Assembly (NCBI GenBank): GCA_949358305.1
Contig: OX442319.1
Coordinates: forward strand, 5,518,001-5,582,000
Reading direction: 5' to 3'
From: Strigamia acuminata
Lineage: Eukaryota; Arthropoda; Chilopoda; Geophilomorpha; Linotaeniidae
DNA: 64,000 nt
Shown here one piece after another: positions 43,740 through 55,548 of the stretch. The position numbers and the translations under genes were made by a program. The notes under the pieces are model-generated. The model did not search any database. It was not told the DNA's origin and saw only the letters and a program-made list of their open reading frames with translations. The first letter of the stretch is position 1. Each line of letters starts with the position of its first letter.

Positions 43740-43828
43740 CTTTGATTAGTGCCAGCTAGTGGCGAAATATTTTATGTTTTTATTGGAAAAATACAAACAA
43801 AATTTTATTTTATTAAATTTGTATAGAT

Positions 43829-44287
43829 TTACAAACGTATAAAATTTTTTAGTCGCAGATTTAAAAAATATTCAGGCACGATTCGGGGCGCTTCGGCTGG
43901 CGAGAGTTTTGAGATCCAAAAATAAATCATGTCGTTATCGATGACGACTCGCGGGAAATGACACAGGAGCTCTTCGATCGAGTTGTTTCCAATCACTTTA
44001 ATATTAATGAATAAACTGAAACCTTCGCGCAGCAGATTGCTAATTTTCTTGCCTTCCATCAACCCATTTTTGAGAAATTTCAAAAAACTCTTCTCCACAA
44101 TGTTTGGGCTTATTTTTAAGTGAAGCACGTTTTTAAGACTCGTCGTCTCGTTGCCGAATTTGCCGATATATAAACCGTAGTGGTGGTAGTTGCCATAAGT
44201 GAATCGCAAAATGTCGCCCGGCTCGGCCGTCGAATAAAAAGATGCTGCGTCTTTCTGACTAAAACTCACTGAATCCCCGGATGCCAT
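43829..44287 (-). CDS. LRAT/HRASLS-like domain protein, probably catalytically altered
   Basis: A single exon of 152 aa. PGDILRF near residue 23 and NYHHYGLYIG match the start of the LRAT/HRASLS (NlpC/P60 superfamily) fold, including the first catalytic His. Family members normally have an NCE-type motif with the nucleophilic Cys; here the matching stretch reads GNNSIEELLCHF, with Ser/Asn at that place, so acyltransferase or phospholipase A activity is doubtful. Active members transfer acyl groups at membranes. The ATG directly follows TTATTTAG, an acceptor-like site. Poly(A) signals overlap 43804-43814 just after the stop. UCKL1 begins 89 bp downstream on the same strand. Confidence 0.7.
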   Translation of the reverse strand: MASGDSVSFSQKDAASFYSTAEPGDILRFTYGNYHHYGLYIGKFGNETTSLKNVLHLKISPNIVEKSFLKFLKNGLMEGKKISNLLREGFSLFINIKVIGNNSIEELLCHFPRVVIDNDMIYFWISKLSPAEAPRIVPEYFLNLRLKNFIRL

Positions 44288-44882
44288 CTAAATAAACAAA
44301 TCCAAATGAATCCAAATTAAAACCTTTTCCCCACATTTTTCTTACCTTTACAATTAAAATTTCAACGAATAAAATCCATCTTCAATGTTTTTTTAATGGT
44401 ACGGTGTGATCATACTTGATTAAATACAAATTTTTACTTTTATTTGGATGATTTGGACGAAGAACAACAACACGGTGATAATAAGTCGAAAAAAGGCTTT
44501 CCCGCATACAATGAGAAGGACACGGAGTAATTATTACACATTTTATTGTTACAAAACATAAAATATACATCAAAATATAAAAATATTAAAAGAGGGCGCC
44601 ACTTGACACCCACTTTAAGTGCTTCCACGGCCATTTTTTTCCCTTCAAAGCGCAGGCCTTATTCAATTGGACGGCACAGCGCAGCTCCGTGTTTAGTCAC
44701 CGCTTTGGATCCTCCTTTTTGTTGCACTTTTCGAGAGTTTCCGGGTCTGGAAACGCATTTCAAACGAACATCACATGGTAATCTGACGTGATATACCGTT
44801 ACAATGCTATCTGATTGCTCGGAACGATCGGCAATGTGCTAAACAGCAAAGTTAACCACTCAACTGGAGGCTAGCCAAGAAA
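44288..44882. other. Divergent intergenic region (LRAT-like / MTSS)
   Basis: Lies between two outward-facing genes and presumably holds both promoters. The short frames inside are not convincing. No TATA box with good spacing seen. Confidence 0.45.
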
Positions 44883-47800
44883 ATGGAAGTCACGGTGGAG
44901 CGAGGATTCAGTACACTGGGGACTTTATTCCACAATGTTATCACGGACCTCAAAGTAAGACTTCGTTTTTCTAGCAAATATTCGGCACGAAACCACAATG
45001 TTTTTATACCGGGGAATAATTGGATTGTGTGCATTTAGTCTATTTTTATTACATGTTTGTAATGTGTGGTGTGTATCATTGTATTGATTATTGTTTTTAT
45101 CACTAGGTGGGGATGCCATTATGGGAAGACTTCATAGCCAAAGCTAGCAAGTTACATTCTCAATTAAAGTAAGTAGAGTTTATTAAATGGAATGATTATA
45201 ATTGTATTTTTTTGTTTGGTTTGTTTTAGGTCGACCATAATGGCCACTACATCCTATTTAGATTCATTTCAAAAAATTGCTGATTTGGCTACAAATGCAA
45301 GAGGTATTATTATTATAGAATAATTTTGGTTTTTTTTTGTTATTGTTTTTATTATTGTACATTTTTGGTTTAATTAGGTGCCACAAAAGAGATTGGTAAA
45401 GCGCTTACAAGGATCATTCTTCGCCATAAAGCCGTAGAAGCGCGACTAAAAACATTTACGAGGTAAATCTTTATTTTATTTTATTTTATTTTATTTTATT
45501 TTATTTTATTTTATTATGCATTTAAGTTGGAATTTAAAGATGGCCGTAACAGTCAAAAGACTTGCACATGAAATAGAAGTTTTAAAGACAAACTGTGTAA
45601 TTGTGTTTGTCATTTAAATCAATTTTAATTAAAATGAAAATAGACTTTTTTTTAGAAAAAAAAATTGGCAAATAATATTCTAAACAGATATAAAGATACA
45701 CAGAAATTTTTTAACCTTTTTGACATTGAAAAAAAACAGGGGCATCATGTTTCTGGCAGTGTTTATAAACACCTGCAGTTGTCTGAGGTCAGGGCTGGGG
45801 ATCAGAACAAACATATTCAATTGGAGTTTTGTCAGACAGTCATTTATAAAGCAGAAGGCAAACTGGAGGAAAAAGTATATAAATTACAATTTCGGTTTTT
45901 TGTTTGTTACATTTGTTTAATGTAAAATACGAAGTCTGAAAGTCACGAACGAAGCGTACGTTCATCGTTTGTGAGGTTAAATACGGAAACAATCCCATAC
46001 TTTTGCAAAAATACGGTATTCTTGGTGTCGCAGCCGCGGCTACTATTCGAGGGCGACTCTTAATCGGTAAAATACGATAAATATAAAGCGTTGTCTGGAA
46101 ACTGTCAGAAAACCATGTTAGAAACCCCCAAACCAGGTTTCATCAAAATGCGAGCGACGGATTTCGAGATGTGGACTTTTTGAACGCAGTTTGTGCAGTT
46201 TGTGCATCAAAGACCGCCAGAGACAAAATTGTGTTGAATTTTTCTTTTTCTTTTTTTTTTTGTGAAAATGACATGATGGTTTATTTGATTTTTGTTTGCA
46301 GTTCCATTTTAGATTGTCTGATTCTTCCTTTACAAGACAAAGTGGAAGAGTGGAGAAAAACTATCACGCAGCTTGATAAAGATCATGCCAAAGGTTTGTT
46401 TTGATTTGACGACCTGGACTAAATTTTATATATCTGGTGTGTGATTTTTATTTGGATTAGAACACAAGAAAGCATTGCAGGAGATTAAGAAACGATCATC
46501 CGATACTCTTAGATTGCAAAAGAAAGTGAGAAAAGGCAAGAAAATAAAAATAAAAATAAAATTAAATTTTGTAAAAGAGAATCAAACCAAAGTATAATGT
46601 CTCAAAATGGCGTTGTTATGTGATAAAAACATAGGCCTACTTGAGACTAGCACTCACCCACGCATAGTTAATTGTAGACTTTGACCGACATCCATGTTTT
46701 ACAATACTCTTTATAACGAATCGCAAGGGACCAGAAAAATCGATTCGTTATAATGAGAATTCGTTATATCGGAATTTTTAACATGGTGTTTTATGGCCAG
46801 CCAACCAAACCAGCCATTTTTAGGTATTCGTTACAACGATAATTCGTTATATCGCGATTCGTTATAAAGAGTTTCGACTGTATTATATCGAGTGTCCGCA
46901 TTTGTATCATATCGTGAATATCCATGCAGGAAAATGCGAAATACAGCGAACGCTGAACAGCGCTTTGCAAGACACGACGCACAAGTTCATCATGTTAGAA
47001 GAGGCGGAGAAAAATTCCGTTCGAATGGCATTCGTCGAGGAGCGCAGCCATTTTTGCTTACTGGTCGCCTGCTTAAAGCCCGTCGTGGTAAGTAAACATT
47101 AAACTTCATCCGATTGAATCGAATTTATGGATTCACCCGTTACTTTAGGACGAAGAAGTGGCCATGATGGGCGAAATGACCCATTTGCAAGAGATCCTAG
47201 AACAACTATTAAAAAATACAGCTGATCCCTACTCCCTGCCCCCATCTTCCGAACAAATCATAAATGATGTCAAGGGCTTGGAGAGCACTTTATCTTTACA
47301 AGTACTACTGAATTGGAGTTCCTTGCCAATTGGTTGATTCATTTTTGGTTATTTTTTCTCTTTTTAGACACCTCCGAGCTCGCCCAGCTCGGTCGGATCT
47401 CGCAAGTCGAGCGTGTGCAGTATGAGCAGCTTGAATAGCTCATCGAGCGGATCGACTAAATCTCGCTCGTCGCCCAGCCACCATTTGAGAAACAAAATCG
47501 AACCTCGAGTAAATCCAAATTTAATGCACTAAGCCAGGGGTCGGCAACCTTTTGAGACGGAAGAGCCAAAAGTTACAATTAAAGAGCCACTAACACGGCT
47601 GTCAGCTGTCTGTCTACTCTCTACTCCACCTATTCTCACTGTTCTCTGACATTGAAAGAGCCGCAGGTTGTCGACCCCTGCACTAAGCATCTATTTCAAT
47701 GCGGTCATCTCAAACATGAATTAAAAGATTAATGCAGTCGAACTAGGGTTTCATGTACCGGGAAACCGGGGTACCGACTTCCCGGGAATCCCGTTGAGAA

Positions 47801-50800
47801 ATCACGGTACCGGGAACCGGGAAATTGGAGAAAAACCGGTTCCGTCAAAAATTTGTTGCTAAAACGTCAGTTTTGACATTGAAACGTTACATTTTGTAAC
47901 GTTTCAATGATGAAAATGGCTATTTTTAACGAAAAATGGCTACAAATGGCCACTGTTAACGAAAAATGGTTAAAAATGGCTATTTTTGATCAAAAACGGC
48001 CATTTTTTAACAAAAAATGACTATTTTTCACGAAAAACGGCCATTTTTGATCAAAAACAACCATTTTTGACGGAAAACGGCCATTCTTGACGAATAACGG
48101 CCACTTTTGATGGAAAATGGCAATTTTTGCCTTGAAAAATGGCTAGAAATGGCTAAAAATGGCCATTTTTTGTTATTTTTTGTCGCCTCTCGCCTGACCT
48201 TTTTTGGTCCCGGGAGTACCGATTTCCCGGGAGTACCAGCTATTTTGGTATCGGGAATCGGGAATTTTAAAAAGGCGGGAAAACAGAAATCCTAAGTCGA
48301 ACCGCGATATAACTAATTTCTCGTTATAACGAATACCGTATTTTACCGATTAAGAGTCGCCTTCGAATTGTAGCTGCCCTCGAGTAAGAGCCGCGACCGA
48401 GAGAGGCGATTTGATATAAGAGCCGCCCTCAAATAATAGCCATGCGTATACGTTCAATGAACGTAATATTGACATATCGGCCACTATTTAAAATAAGAGC
48501 CGCACTCGATTAATAGCTGTGGTTCTTACTCGGTAAAATACGGTAGTTAAAAATGGTGGGTTTTTTTTAGGGGGGGCCTCGTGCCCCTAAATTTGTCTAG
48601 AAATAGAAGTTTTAAGTTTGCAAGCGGCAATTTTCTGACTTGTCGGTTTGGTTTTTTTACAGCAGATGGTTCCTGCCGGTCCTTTTCGTCTGTCGAGCGT
48701 GTCGTCTCAAGATTCGGGGTTCACTTCTCAGGACACACTTCTGCTCCGTCCGCCGGTCCCGCCGCCGTCGGAACTCGCTCGACAGGTTTTCGCGTCGACC
48801 GATCGCACGAGCCCCGACACTTCGAGTACCTTGAGCAGCCCGTCGTCGCTCTGCGCCGGAGTGAGCACGGCCACTTGGCCCAACCTTCAGGACACGACGG
48901 CCATTTTGATGACGGAACGCCCGCACACCATATCGACCGCTTACGAAAAGGGTCATCAAAGAGCGCCCCTCACCGTGCATACGTTTGAACCGCTCGAACA
49001 TGTCGCTTATCAACATTTCCAATCGACAATTGATATTCCTGAGACCAAGTTGGTGATTTTTTGGAAGGTTTTGGGCTTTTAGGTGGAATTAATGTTGTTG
49101 GGTTGTCGTTAGGGTTACACCGTCCATGTGGGTGCCGAAATTGGGCCACGCGTCGAGCCTGGGTTCGGTAGCGTTGCCTGATTTCAACAGAACGCCTCCC
49201 AACCAAGGTAAATTAATTGATTTTTGTGATTGGTTGGAAAGGTCGGTTGATGGTTGACATTTTTTTTTTTTGGTAGTGGTGCCTCTTCCGTTGCCATGTG
49301 CAAATTCCACGGACACTTTGGACATCCGTCAGATGATGGTTGATGAAAGCGAGGAGTTTGACCAGAGTGTGCATTCGAAAAGCAGTGAAGACACGAGTAG
49401 CATTGCAGAGCAAAGTGATTTATTTGGAAATGTGGAAATAGAAATGCAGTTTAGCTGTCTCTTTGCAGTTTTGGACTGCAAAAATGAAGTTTTTTGTGCA
49501 AAAATGAAGTTTTTTGTGCAAAAATGAAGTTTTTTGTGCAAAAATGAAGTTTTTTGTGCAAAAATGAAGTTTTTTTGTGCAAAAATGAAGTTTTTTGTGC
49601 AAAAATGAAGTTTTTTGTGCAAAAATGAAGTTTTTTGTGCAAAAATTCAGTTTTTTGTGCAAAAATGAAGTTTTTTGTGCAAAATTTCAGTTTTTTGTGC
49701 AAAAATTCAGTTTTTTGTGCAAAATTTCAGTTTTTTGTGCAAAAATTCAGTTTTTTGTGCAAAAATTCAGTTTTTTGTGCGCAAAAATGCAGTTTTTTGT
49801 GCGCAAAAATGCACTTTTTGTGCGCAAAAATGCACTTTTTGTGTGCAAAAATGCACTTTTTGTGTGCAAAAATGCACTTTTTGTGTGCAAAAATGCACTT
49901 TTTGTGTGCAAAAATGCACTTTTTGTGTGCAAAAATGCACTTTTTGTGTGCAAAAATGCACTTTTTGTGCAAAAATGCACTTTTTGTGTGCAAAAATGCA
50001 CTTTTTGTGTGCAAAAATGCACTTTTTGTGTGCAAAAATGCACTTTTTGTGTGCAAAAATGCACTTTTTGTGTGCAAAAATGCACTTTTTGTGTGCAAAA
50101 ATGCACTTTTTGTGTGCAAAAATGCACTTTTTGTGTGCAAAAATGCACTTTTTGTGTGCAAAAATGCACTTTTTGTGTGCAAAAATGCACTTTTTATGTG
50201 AAAAAATGATGAATTTAGCTCAAAAACTGCATTTCTAGTTTTAAAAACGTACTTTCCAGTGAATTATACACATTGTTTAAACGCATCTTTGTGTGCAACA
50301 ACATTTCTAACTGTAAACCGGTTCATTATTCTATCAACAGGCGAATTATCGAGTGAAAACGAGTCGAGCAAATACTGCACTCTGCCGCGATACTGCGATG
50401 GCCAAGTCATCCATCCTCCACTTAACAAAACCTACTCTACAGGTAAAACAACAACCAATAGGTACATTCAAATTTATAATTGATTTTTAATAACTTTCCT
50501 CTCTCCCAAACTCCTGCGCACGCAGTCGGCAGATCATCAACATTGCGCGCAATCAGCTCGCACGCTCAGAAACCCCCGCTTCCAATCCGAAGAACTTCCT
50601 CCATCAGCAGCCAGCACGGACTCTTGGCCGCGGCCCACGAGGCGCGAATCTCCAACTGCTCCTCGACGCTACCCAGAAAGCTCCGCGAGACCACAACCAA
50701 CGCCAAGAGAATCCACGTGGACACGATCAGCTCGGACCTAAAAGCCGCGCTGGAGAACCGCAAACGACTCATCGAGGAGGACGAGAAGGTCGAAGAAGCG

Positions 50801-51331
50801 AAAGAGGAGAGCGAAGAAACCAAAACAAACCCGAACGAAGAGAAACAAAACAGCGTCGCGGCGCTCATCGAGTCGGCAAGCGCCCGCCCAGTGTCCAACC
50901 GGTCCTCCAGTCCGCGAATGGGCTCGTTGGCACGAAGGAAATCCGAACCGGGATGGTATCAGACCCTCGACGAACGCGTCAAGCGAGAAACGCCTCCGAA
51001 AGGTCCAAAAAACAAGTTGTCTTTGCCGCACGAGTCGACGAGCACGCCGCGACAGAATAATCAGCAGTTTATACACAGCTTGAATGCAAAGTTGGCGCAG
51101 CACGTGCACAAACAGACGCCGGGCACGCAGATGGGCGTCGCGGCGGCGGAGCAGTGCGCGAATCGGCGGAAGAGCGCGGGAGATGCGGGCAGCAGGTGGC
51201 AGCAGAAGTTGGCGGAGCGGCCGAGTGTCGATCCGGCGGCGTGCAGGGAGTCGCTGCTGGATCAGATAAGGAAGGGGACGATGCTGCGGCAAGCGAAGAG
51301 CAACGATCGGTCTCTGCCACGACTAAAATGA
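44883..51331 (+). CDS. MTSS1: MTSS/MIM family I-BAR and WH2 protein
   Basis: Fourteen coding exons: 44883-44954, 45107-45168, 45230-45303, 45378-45462, 46302-46393, 46461-46535, 46930-47087, 47149-47301, 47368-47508, 48663-49048, 49113-49207, 49277-49414, 50341-50442, 50526-51331; 812 aa. The first ~250 residues are an I-BAR (IMD) domain (LDKDHAKEHKKALQEIKK, IMLEEAEKNSVRMAF). Then TPPSSPSSVGSRKSSVCSMS and RLSSVSSQDSGF, both hallmarks of MTSS. At the C-terminus is a WH2 actin-binding motif (LLDQIRKGTMLR followed by DRSLPRLK). MTSS proteins bend membranes outward and bind actin at protrusions and cilia. Intron 6 uses a GC donor (AAAAG/GCAAGA). The junctions at 49048 (GTTGGT donor) and 49414 are the least certain. 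Introns hold three MITE loci and a long minisatellite. Confidence 0.9.
45472..45514. repeat. (TTTTA)n microsatellite in MTSS intron 4
   Basis: Eight or more TTTTA pentamers right after the exon 4 donor. The rest of intron 4 (45463-46301) is noncoding and includes a MITE end remnant at about 46032-46078 (CGACTCTTAATCGGTAAAAT). Confidence 0.9.
46702..46880. repeat. TA-flanked MITE (CAGTCGAAACTC family) in MTSS intron 6
   Basis: Left TACAATACTCTTTATAACG, right CGTTATAAAGAGTTTCGACTG then TA. It is close in sequence to 55345-55528 in reverse orientation (shared CACCATGTTAAAAA/GGTTGGCTGGCC interior). The right end is 49 bases from the exon 7 acceptor. Confidence 0.85.
47535..47680. repeat. hAT-like MITE, CAGGGGTCGGCAACC family, in MTSS intron 9
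   Basis: A 146-bp element with terminal repeats CAGGGGTCGGCAACC and GGTTGTCGACCCCTG, flanked by CACTAAGC at 47527-47534 and 47681-47688. Confidence 0.92.
47735..48545. repeat. Three nested MITEs in MTSS intron 9
   Basis: A CAGTCGAACC-type TA family element (47735-47743 continuing at 48295-48335) is split by a TAGGGTTTC hAT-like MITE at 47744-48294, flanked by AGTCGAAC at 47736-47743 and 48295-48302. A CCGTATTTTACCG MITE at 48336-48543 with TA on both sides then follows within the outer element. The outer element's right end is lost or short. Confidence 0.85.
49479..50205. repeat. 20/21-bp minisatellite in MTSS intron 12
   Basis: First ~15 units of 20 bp (AAAATGAAGTTTTTTGTGCA and CAG variants), then ~20 units of 21 bp (GCAAAAATGCACTTTTTGTGT). 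It has open frames on both strands only because the period is near a multiple of three. The 3' end is 135 bases before exon 13. Confidence 0.93.
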
Positions 51332-52455
51332 CTAAAAGTTGCTTATCTTATCGATAAGTTTGAGAAACGAGTGAAGAAATGATGAGTATTGCACAGCGTG
51401 TAGTAATTAAAATGATTATGGTAATTGTGTTTTGTGTTATCGGCAATGTTGGCATCACTAATACGCGATGTTTTAATTTTTGGCCGTTTGTGGTCGTTTG
51501 TTTGGACAAATTTGTAATTTTAAGAAATTTTTCATTAGATGCATTCGAAAATTAAAATATTTTGTGTTTTAGTTCCATTTTAAAACAAAAATGATATCAT
51601 TTCCTGTTCTAAAATTCTCAAACTCAAAATTTAAACTTAAAAATGAATGTGCGTTAGAAATGTAAGTTTTGGAGGTTTGGGGATGCCGACAGTGCCGATT
51701 GGCTGCTTATAAAGTGTAGAGAAAGATTTCACTTAATATATTTATTGAATTTAAGATTTATTTTGATTGCAATGGCAAAACGTGTGGATTCCGAGTGATA
51801 TATCATGTTTTAGATTAAAGTAGAGATCTATCGAGTGCATTTCATTCCTGATTAATCGGTTTAAATACATTCCTGATATACAGCTGCATTATTTTTTTTC
51901 TGGTATTGTCATTTATATTTTATTTATAATTTTGGATTGTACGTATTTATACATTATTTAATAAAACAATTTTAAAATTAATTTTCGGTTGGGTGTGGAT
52001 TTATTTACAAAACAAGAAACAACAAAGAAATTGAAGTTTAGAACCTGAAAGACTTTCGAATTTGTCTAAATTTCAATTTGAGGGTATCCGATTTTAGTAA
52101 ATACTAATTTCTTAGTTAATATACTGAGAAATAATAATACATATCCTTTATTATTTCACACCACCTCGTTCATTTCATTTTTGAGTCTCGAAAAAGCAAA
52201 AACCTGATCTTTCCTATTTCCATACCACTTTTGAATGAGTACAATCAGTAAAACACGGAACATGCTCCGAATTTCATTCATCGCTTTGACAAGTGAACTG
52301 GGAACAGATTACCACTATCCACCAATCACCATTAAGAATCAACAAATGGCGACCACAAAACGTAATAAATTTTGCATTTTACCACTTACACCCATTTAAT
52401 CATTGCTTTCAAAGACTGCCAACCACAATTAATGTCCAACAATCTAATCCTAAAA
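51332..52455. other. MTSS 3'UTR and intergenic region
   Basis: AATAAA at 51960-51965, about 630 bases after the MTSS stop, is the first clear poly(A) signal. The rest is A/T-rich, with no gene seen before the BTB-kelch ATG. Confidence 0.55.
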
Positions 52456-54945
52456 ATGGACGACGACGAACCAGACGTCGTTCTCATCTGCGGCAGCCAT
52501 CGCTATCCCTGTCAACGTCGAATTCTTTCCGCAAACAGCCCATACTTTCAAGCCATGTTTTCTTCACCCATGCTCGAAAGCACCTCCAAAGAAATCACAT
52601 TACGGGTAATCAATTTACATTTAAAAAAAATATATATATTAATAAAAATTCAAATTCCAGGACGTGACATCGAGTGCACTGAAAACACTCATCGATTTCG
52701 CCTACACGCACAAATTCCAAGCTAGCAGCCGCACGGTGCACCCCGTCCTCGAGGCCGCCTCCATGTTCCACTTCGACACCGTCCAGAAACTCTGCGTCGA
52801 ATTCCTGCTCGCCAACCTGACCATCAAAAACTGCCTGAGCGTCATGTGCTGCGCAGACAGACTGGGCCTCACGCGACTCCTGCAGTGCTCGCGCCAAATG
52901 GTTTTGTGGGAATTCCCCGCCGTCGTGTCCGGCAAAGAGTTCCTCCAACTGGAGGCGCCCGGCGTGCGCGTCTACCTGTGCAACGACGGGCTGCGCCTCG
53001 ACTCGGAGATGCAGGTGTTCGACGCCATCGTCAAGTGGATCGAGCACCAACCGGAAGTGCGGGACGAGTGTCTGGTCGAGTTGATGGAGACGATCCGGTT
53101 CGCGCGGGTTTCGTTGACAGAGTTGGGCGACATGTTGCGTCACGAGCGGGTCAAGAGGAATGCGGATTGTGCGCGTCTGTTGGGGAGTATCCGGAGGTTG
53201 AAAGCGGCGTCGGTGTCCGGGGACGGGAAGAGCCGGAAGAGGAGTTTGGAGGGAGAGATGTGCGGGGCGGCGGCGCGGCTGTTGGCGCGGCCGAGGAGGG
53301 TTCTGCCACTGGTGCCGGCGGTGGTCGGCCGGGCTGGGGATGGAGATGAGAGGCCGGTGGTTATGTACTTTGATGAGGCGAAGAAGGCGTTGCTTAGTTT
53401 GTGTGATTTGAATAAGGTGATGTCGAATGGACATATTGCGACGGGCTTTCGAGCGTGTGTTGTTGGTAAGTTTTGGGAGAAGTTTGCTGGTTTTTGGAGT
53501 TAAATTTGACTGATTTGTGGAGTTAATAAAATCAGGCAAATCCACCATAAAATCAGGCAAATTTACCATAAAATCAGGCAAATTTACCATAAAATCAGAC
53601 AAATACACCATAAAATCAGACAAATTCACCATAAAATCAGGCGAATTTACCATAAAATCAGGCGAATTTACCATAAAATTAGGCGAATTTAGCTTAAAAT
53701 TAAGCAAATTTAGCTGAAATAAGCCAAAATTGATGCAAATTTAGCTGAAATAAGCCAAAATTGATGCAAATTTAGCTGAAATAAGCCAAAATATGTGCAA
53801 ATTTAGCTGAAATAAGCCAAAATTGATGCAAATTTAGCTGAAATAAGCCAAAATATGTGCAAATTTAGCTGAAATAAGCCAAAATTGATGCAAATCTAAC
53901 TTAAAATCAAGCAAATTAAATTAAAATATTGCAACTTTAGCATAAAATGAGCCAAATTTAACTTAAAATGGGCCAAATTCAACTTAAAATGGGCCAAATT
54001 CAACTTAAAATGACCCAATTTAAATTATATTTACAGTTGAAGTGAGCCAAATTCAAATTGAATCAGTTTTAGTTTAGTTTTTCTCTTTGAATTGGACTGA
54101 TTTTAACTTGAAAGAAATATACGATCCCTAAATTCAACCAAATCAAATATTAAAAACACCAATCTCATTTTCCAGGTCAAAGAATCTACCTGATGGGCGG
54201 CGAATTCTACTTGGGCTGCAGCAACTGGAACGAATCCATGTGGAGCCTGGACACCTTCCGAAACTCCTGGAGCTTCGAAACCAAACTGCCCACCAAACGC
54301 CGCCACCAATGCATCTGCGTCCTCGACCACTACATCTACCTCATCGGCGGAATCGGCCAATTCCGAGTCGTCCTCGACAAAGTCGAGCGCTTCGACACCA
54401 TCGACAGTAAATCCGTCCAAAACGTGTCTAAACACCTCTAAAATAATTTTTTGCTCCTAGAATCTTGGCAGACCCTCGCGCCGATCCCATTGGCCACTTA
54501 CGCATCCGCCTGCACGTCCCACCAGGGCAAGATCTACTTGCTGACGAGCCAGGTCCACTGCTACGACCCCAAAATGGACGCCTGGACCACATTGCGGCGC
54601 AGCGAGCTGCCCAACGAGTACGGGTTCCACGCGGCGCTCTCGCACCCGTGCGGCATCTATTTGGTCGGCCAGCACAGCCGAGATCTGACGCTCTACTTCA
54701 CCAACTGCGAGGACCGCGGCGAGGACAAGAAGGCGTACGCCATTTTGGGCAGCTTCGAGTTCCCCACGAGCAACGCGTGCATCGTGGGTGATGTGATTTA
54801 TTCGTTCGGTTACAACGAGAAGGAGACGGCGGTCGTGGAGGTTTACGATGTCGTGCGAAAGGAGTTTCGGGTGCTGGACGATGGTGGGGACGTGAAGGCG
54901 CCGTGTTTGAGCAACGGGTGTTTTCCGTTGCCGATGTATCAGTAG
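52456..54945 (+). CDS. BTB-BACK-kelch protein (KLHL type)
   Basis: Four coding exons, 52456-52605, 52661-53465, 54176-54406 and 54461-54945, give 556 aa. The BTB domain fills residues ~1-110 (VVLICGSHRYPCQRRILSAN, SPYFQAMF), then a BACK domain (~115-220, FLQLEAPGVRVYL and ALVKWI-like AIVKWIEHQP), then kelch repeats from ~250 (IYLMGG, IYLIGG, KIYLL, GIYLVG), the last few weakly conserved. KLHL proteins usually bring substrates to CUL3 ligases through the BTB-BACK part; the subtype is not identifiable by eye. Exon 2 is unusually GC-rich against the A/T-rich introns. Intron 2 holds two minisatellites. A poly(A) signal is at 55118-55123. Confidence 0.9.
53527..54040 (+). repeat. 21-bp and 31-bp minisatellites in kelch gene intron 2
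   Basis: 53527-53705: ~9 units of 21 bp (AAATCAGGCAAATTTACCAT plus A). 53715-53900: ~6 units of 31 bp (GCCAAAATTGATGCAAATTT plus AGCTGAAATAA). Then degenerate AAAATGGGCCAAATTCAACTT units. Confidence 0.9.
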
Positions 54946-55344
54946 CAGGACTTTGTTTTTTTTAGATTTATTTTTGGAAAAAATAATTATGCGGTTGTTG
55001 CAACTAAGAGGTGGTTTTTGGTGTTTGGTTTGTGAAGATGCGATGGTGTATAAAAGAGTTATAAAAAGAATTTTGATTAAGATAGTTTTATTTGTTTTGA
55101 TTTATCCAAGATCGGACAATAAATAGAATTGTTTTTGAGAATTTTTCATGTTTTGATGTATTTTGGTGGCTTTTTGTTACAAATTTGCTGGTTTTTGACC
55201 CTGTAATTAATTTTTTTTTAGTTATTTCAGGTTTTTAGCTTTTATATTTCAGAATACCACATTTTAGTAAGAAGAAATTTCTAAGTTCGTAAACAAAATT
55301 TTTTTTGGGAGTTTTGTGTTTGTGCAATTTTGGTGGTGATGATA
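54946..55344. other. 3'UTR and intergenic region after the kelch gene
   Basis: AATAAA at 55118-55123. A/T-rich with no further gene. Confidence 0.55.
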
Positions 55345-55528
55345 CAGTCGAAACTCTTTATAACGAATCGCAATATAACGAATTATCGATATAACGAATA
55401 CATAAAAGCGGCTTGTTTGGTTGGCTGGCCATTGAACACCATGTTAAAAAATTTCGATATAACGAATTCTTGTTATAACAAATCGATTTTCCAGGTCCCT
55501 TGCGATTCGTTATAAAGAGTTTCGACTG
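55345..55528. repeat. TA-flanked MITE (CAGTCGAAACTC family)
   Basis: Best copy of the family: 28-bp termini CAGTCGAAACTCTTTATAAC... with a perfect inverted partner ending GAGTTTCGACTG. TA precedes it; CA follows, so the right target base has mutated. Confidence 0.88.
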
Positions 55529-55548
55529 CATATACATACCGATGTGGT

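Noticed and set aside
43745-43760. Third CTCF-like site (CCAGCTAGTGGCG)
   Set aside because: One base too short in the core compared with the consensus; not supported.
44440-44800. Possible small basic protein on the minus strand (MRFQTRKLSKSATK)
   Set aside because: Frames are short, interrupted and match no family I know; kept only as part of the intergenic description.
49595-50238. Long overlapping ORFs on both strands (up to ~200 codons)
   Set aside because: All lie in a 20/21-bp minisatellite; the period makes frames open without coding meaning. The same applies to 18913-19445, 42399-42725, 15510-15776 and 53517-53717.
52610-53707. 365-codon minus-strand ORF opposite the BTB-kelch gene
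   Set aside because: Antisense shadow of GC-rich exon 2 plus the minisatellite; the plus strand has clear BTB/BACK homology and splice sites.
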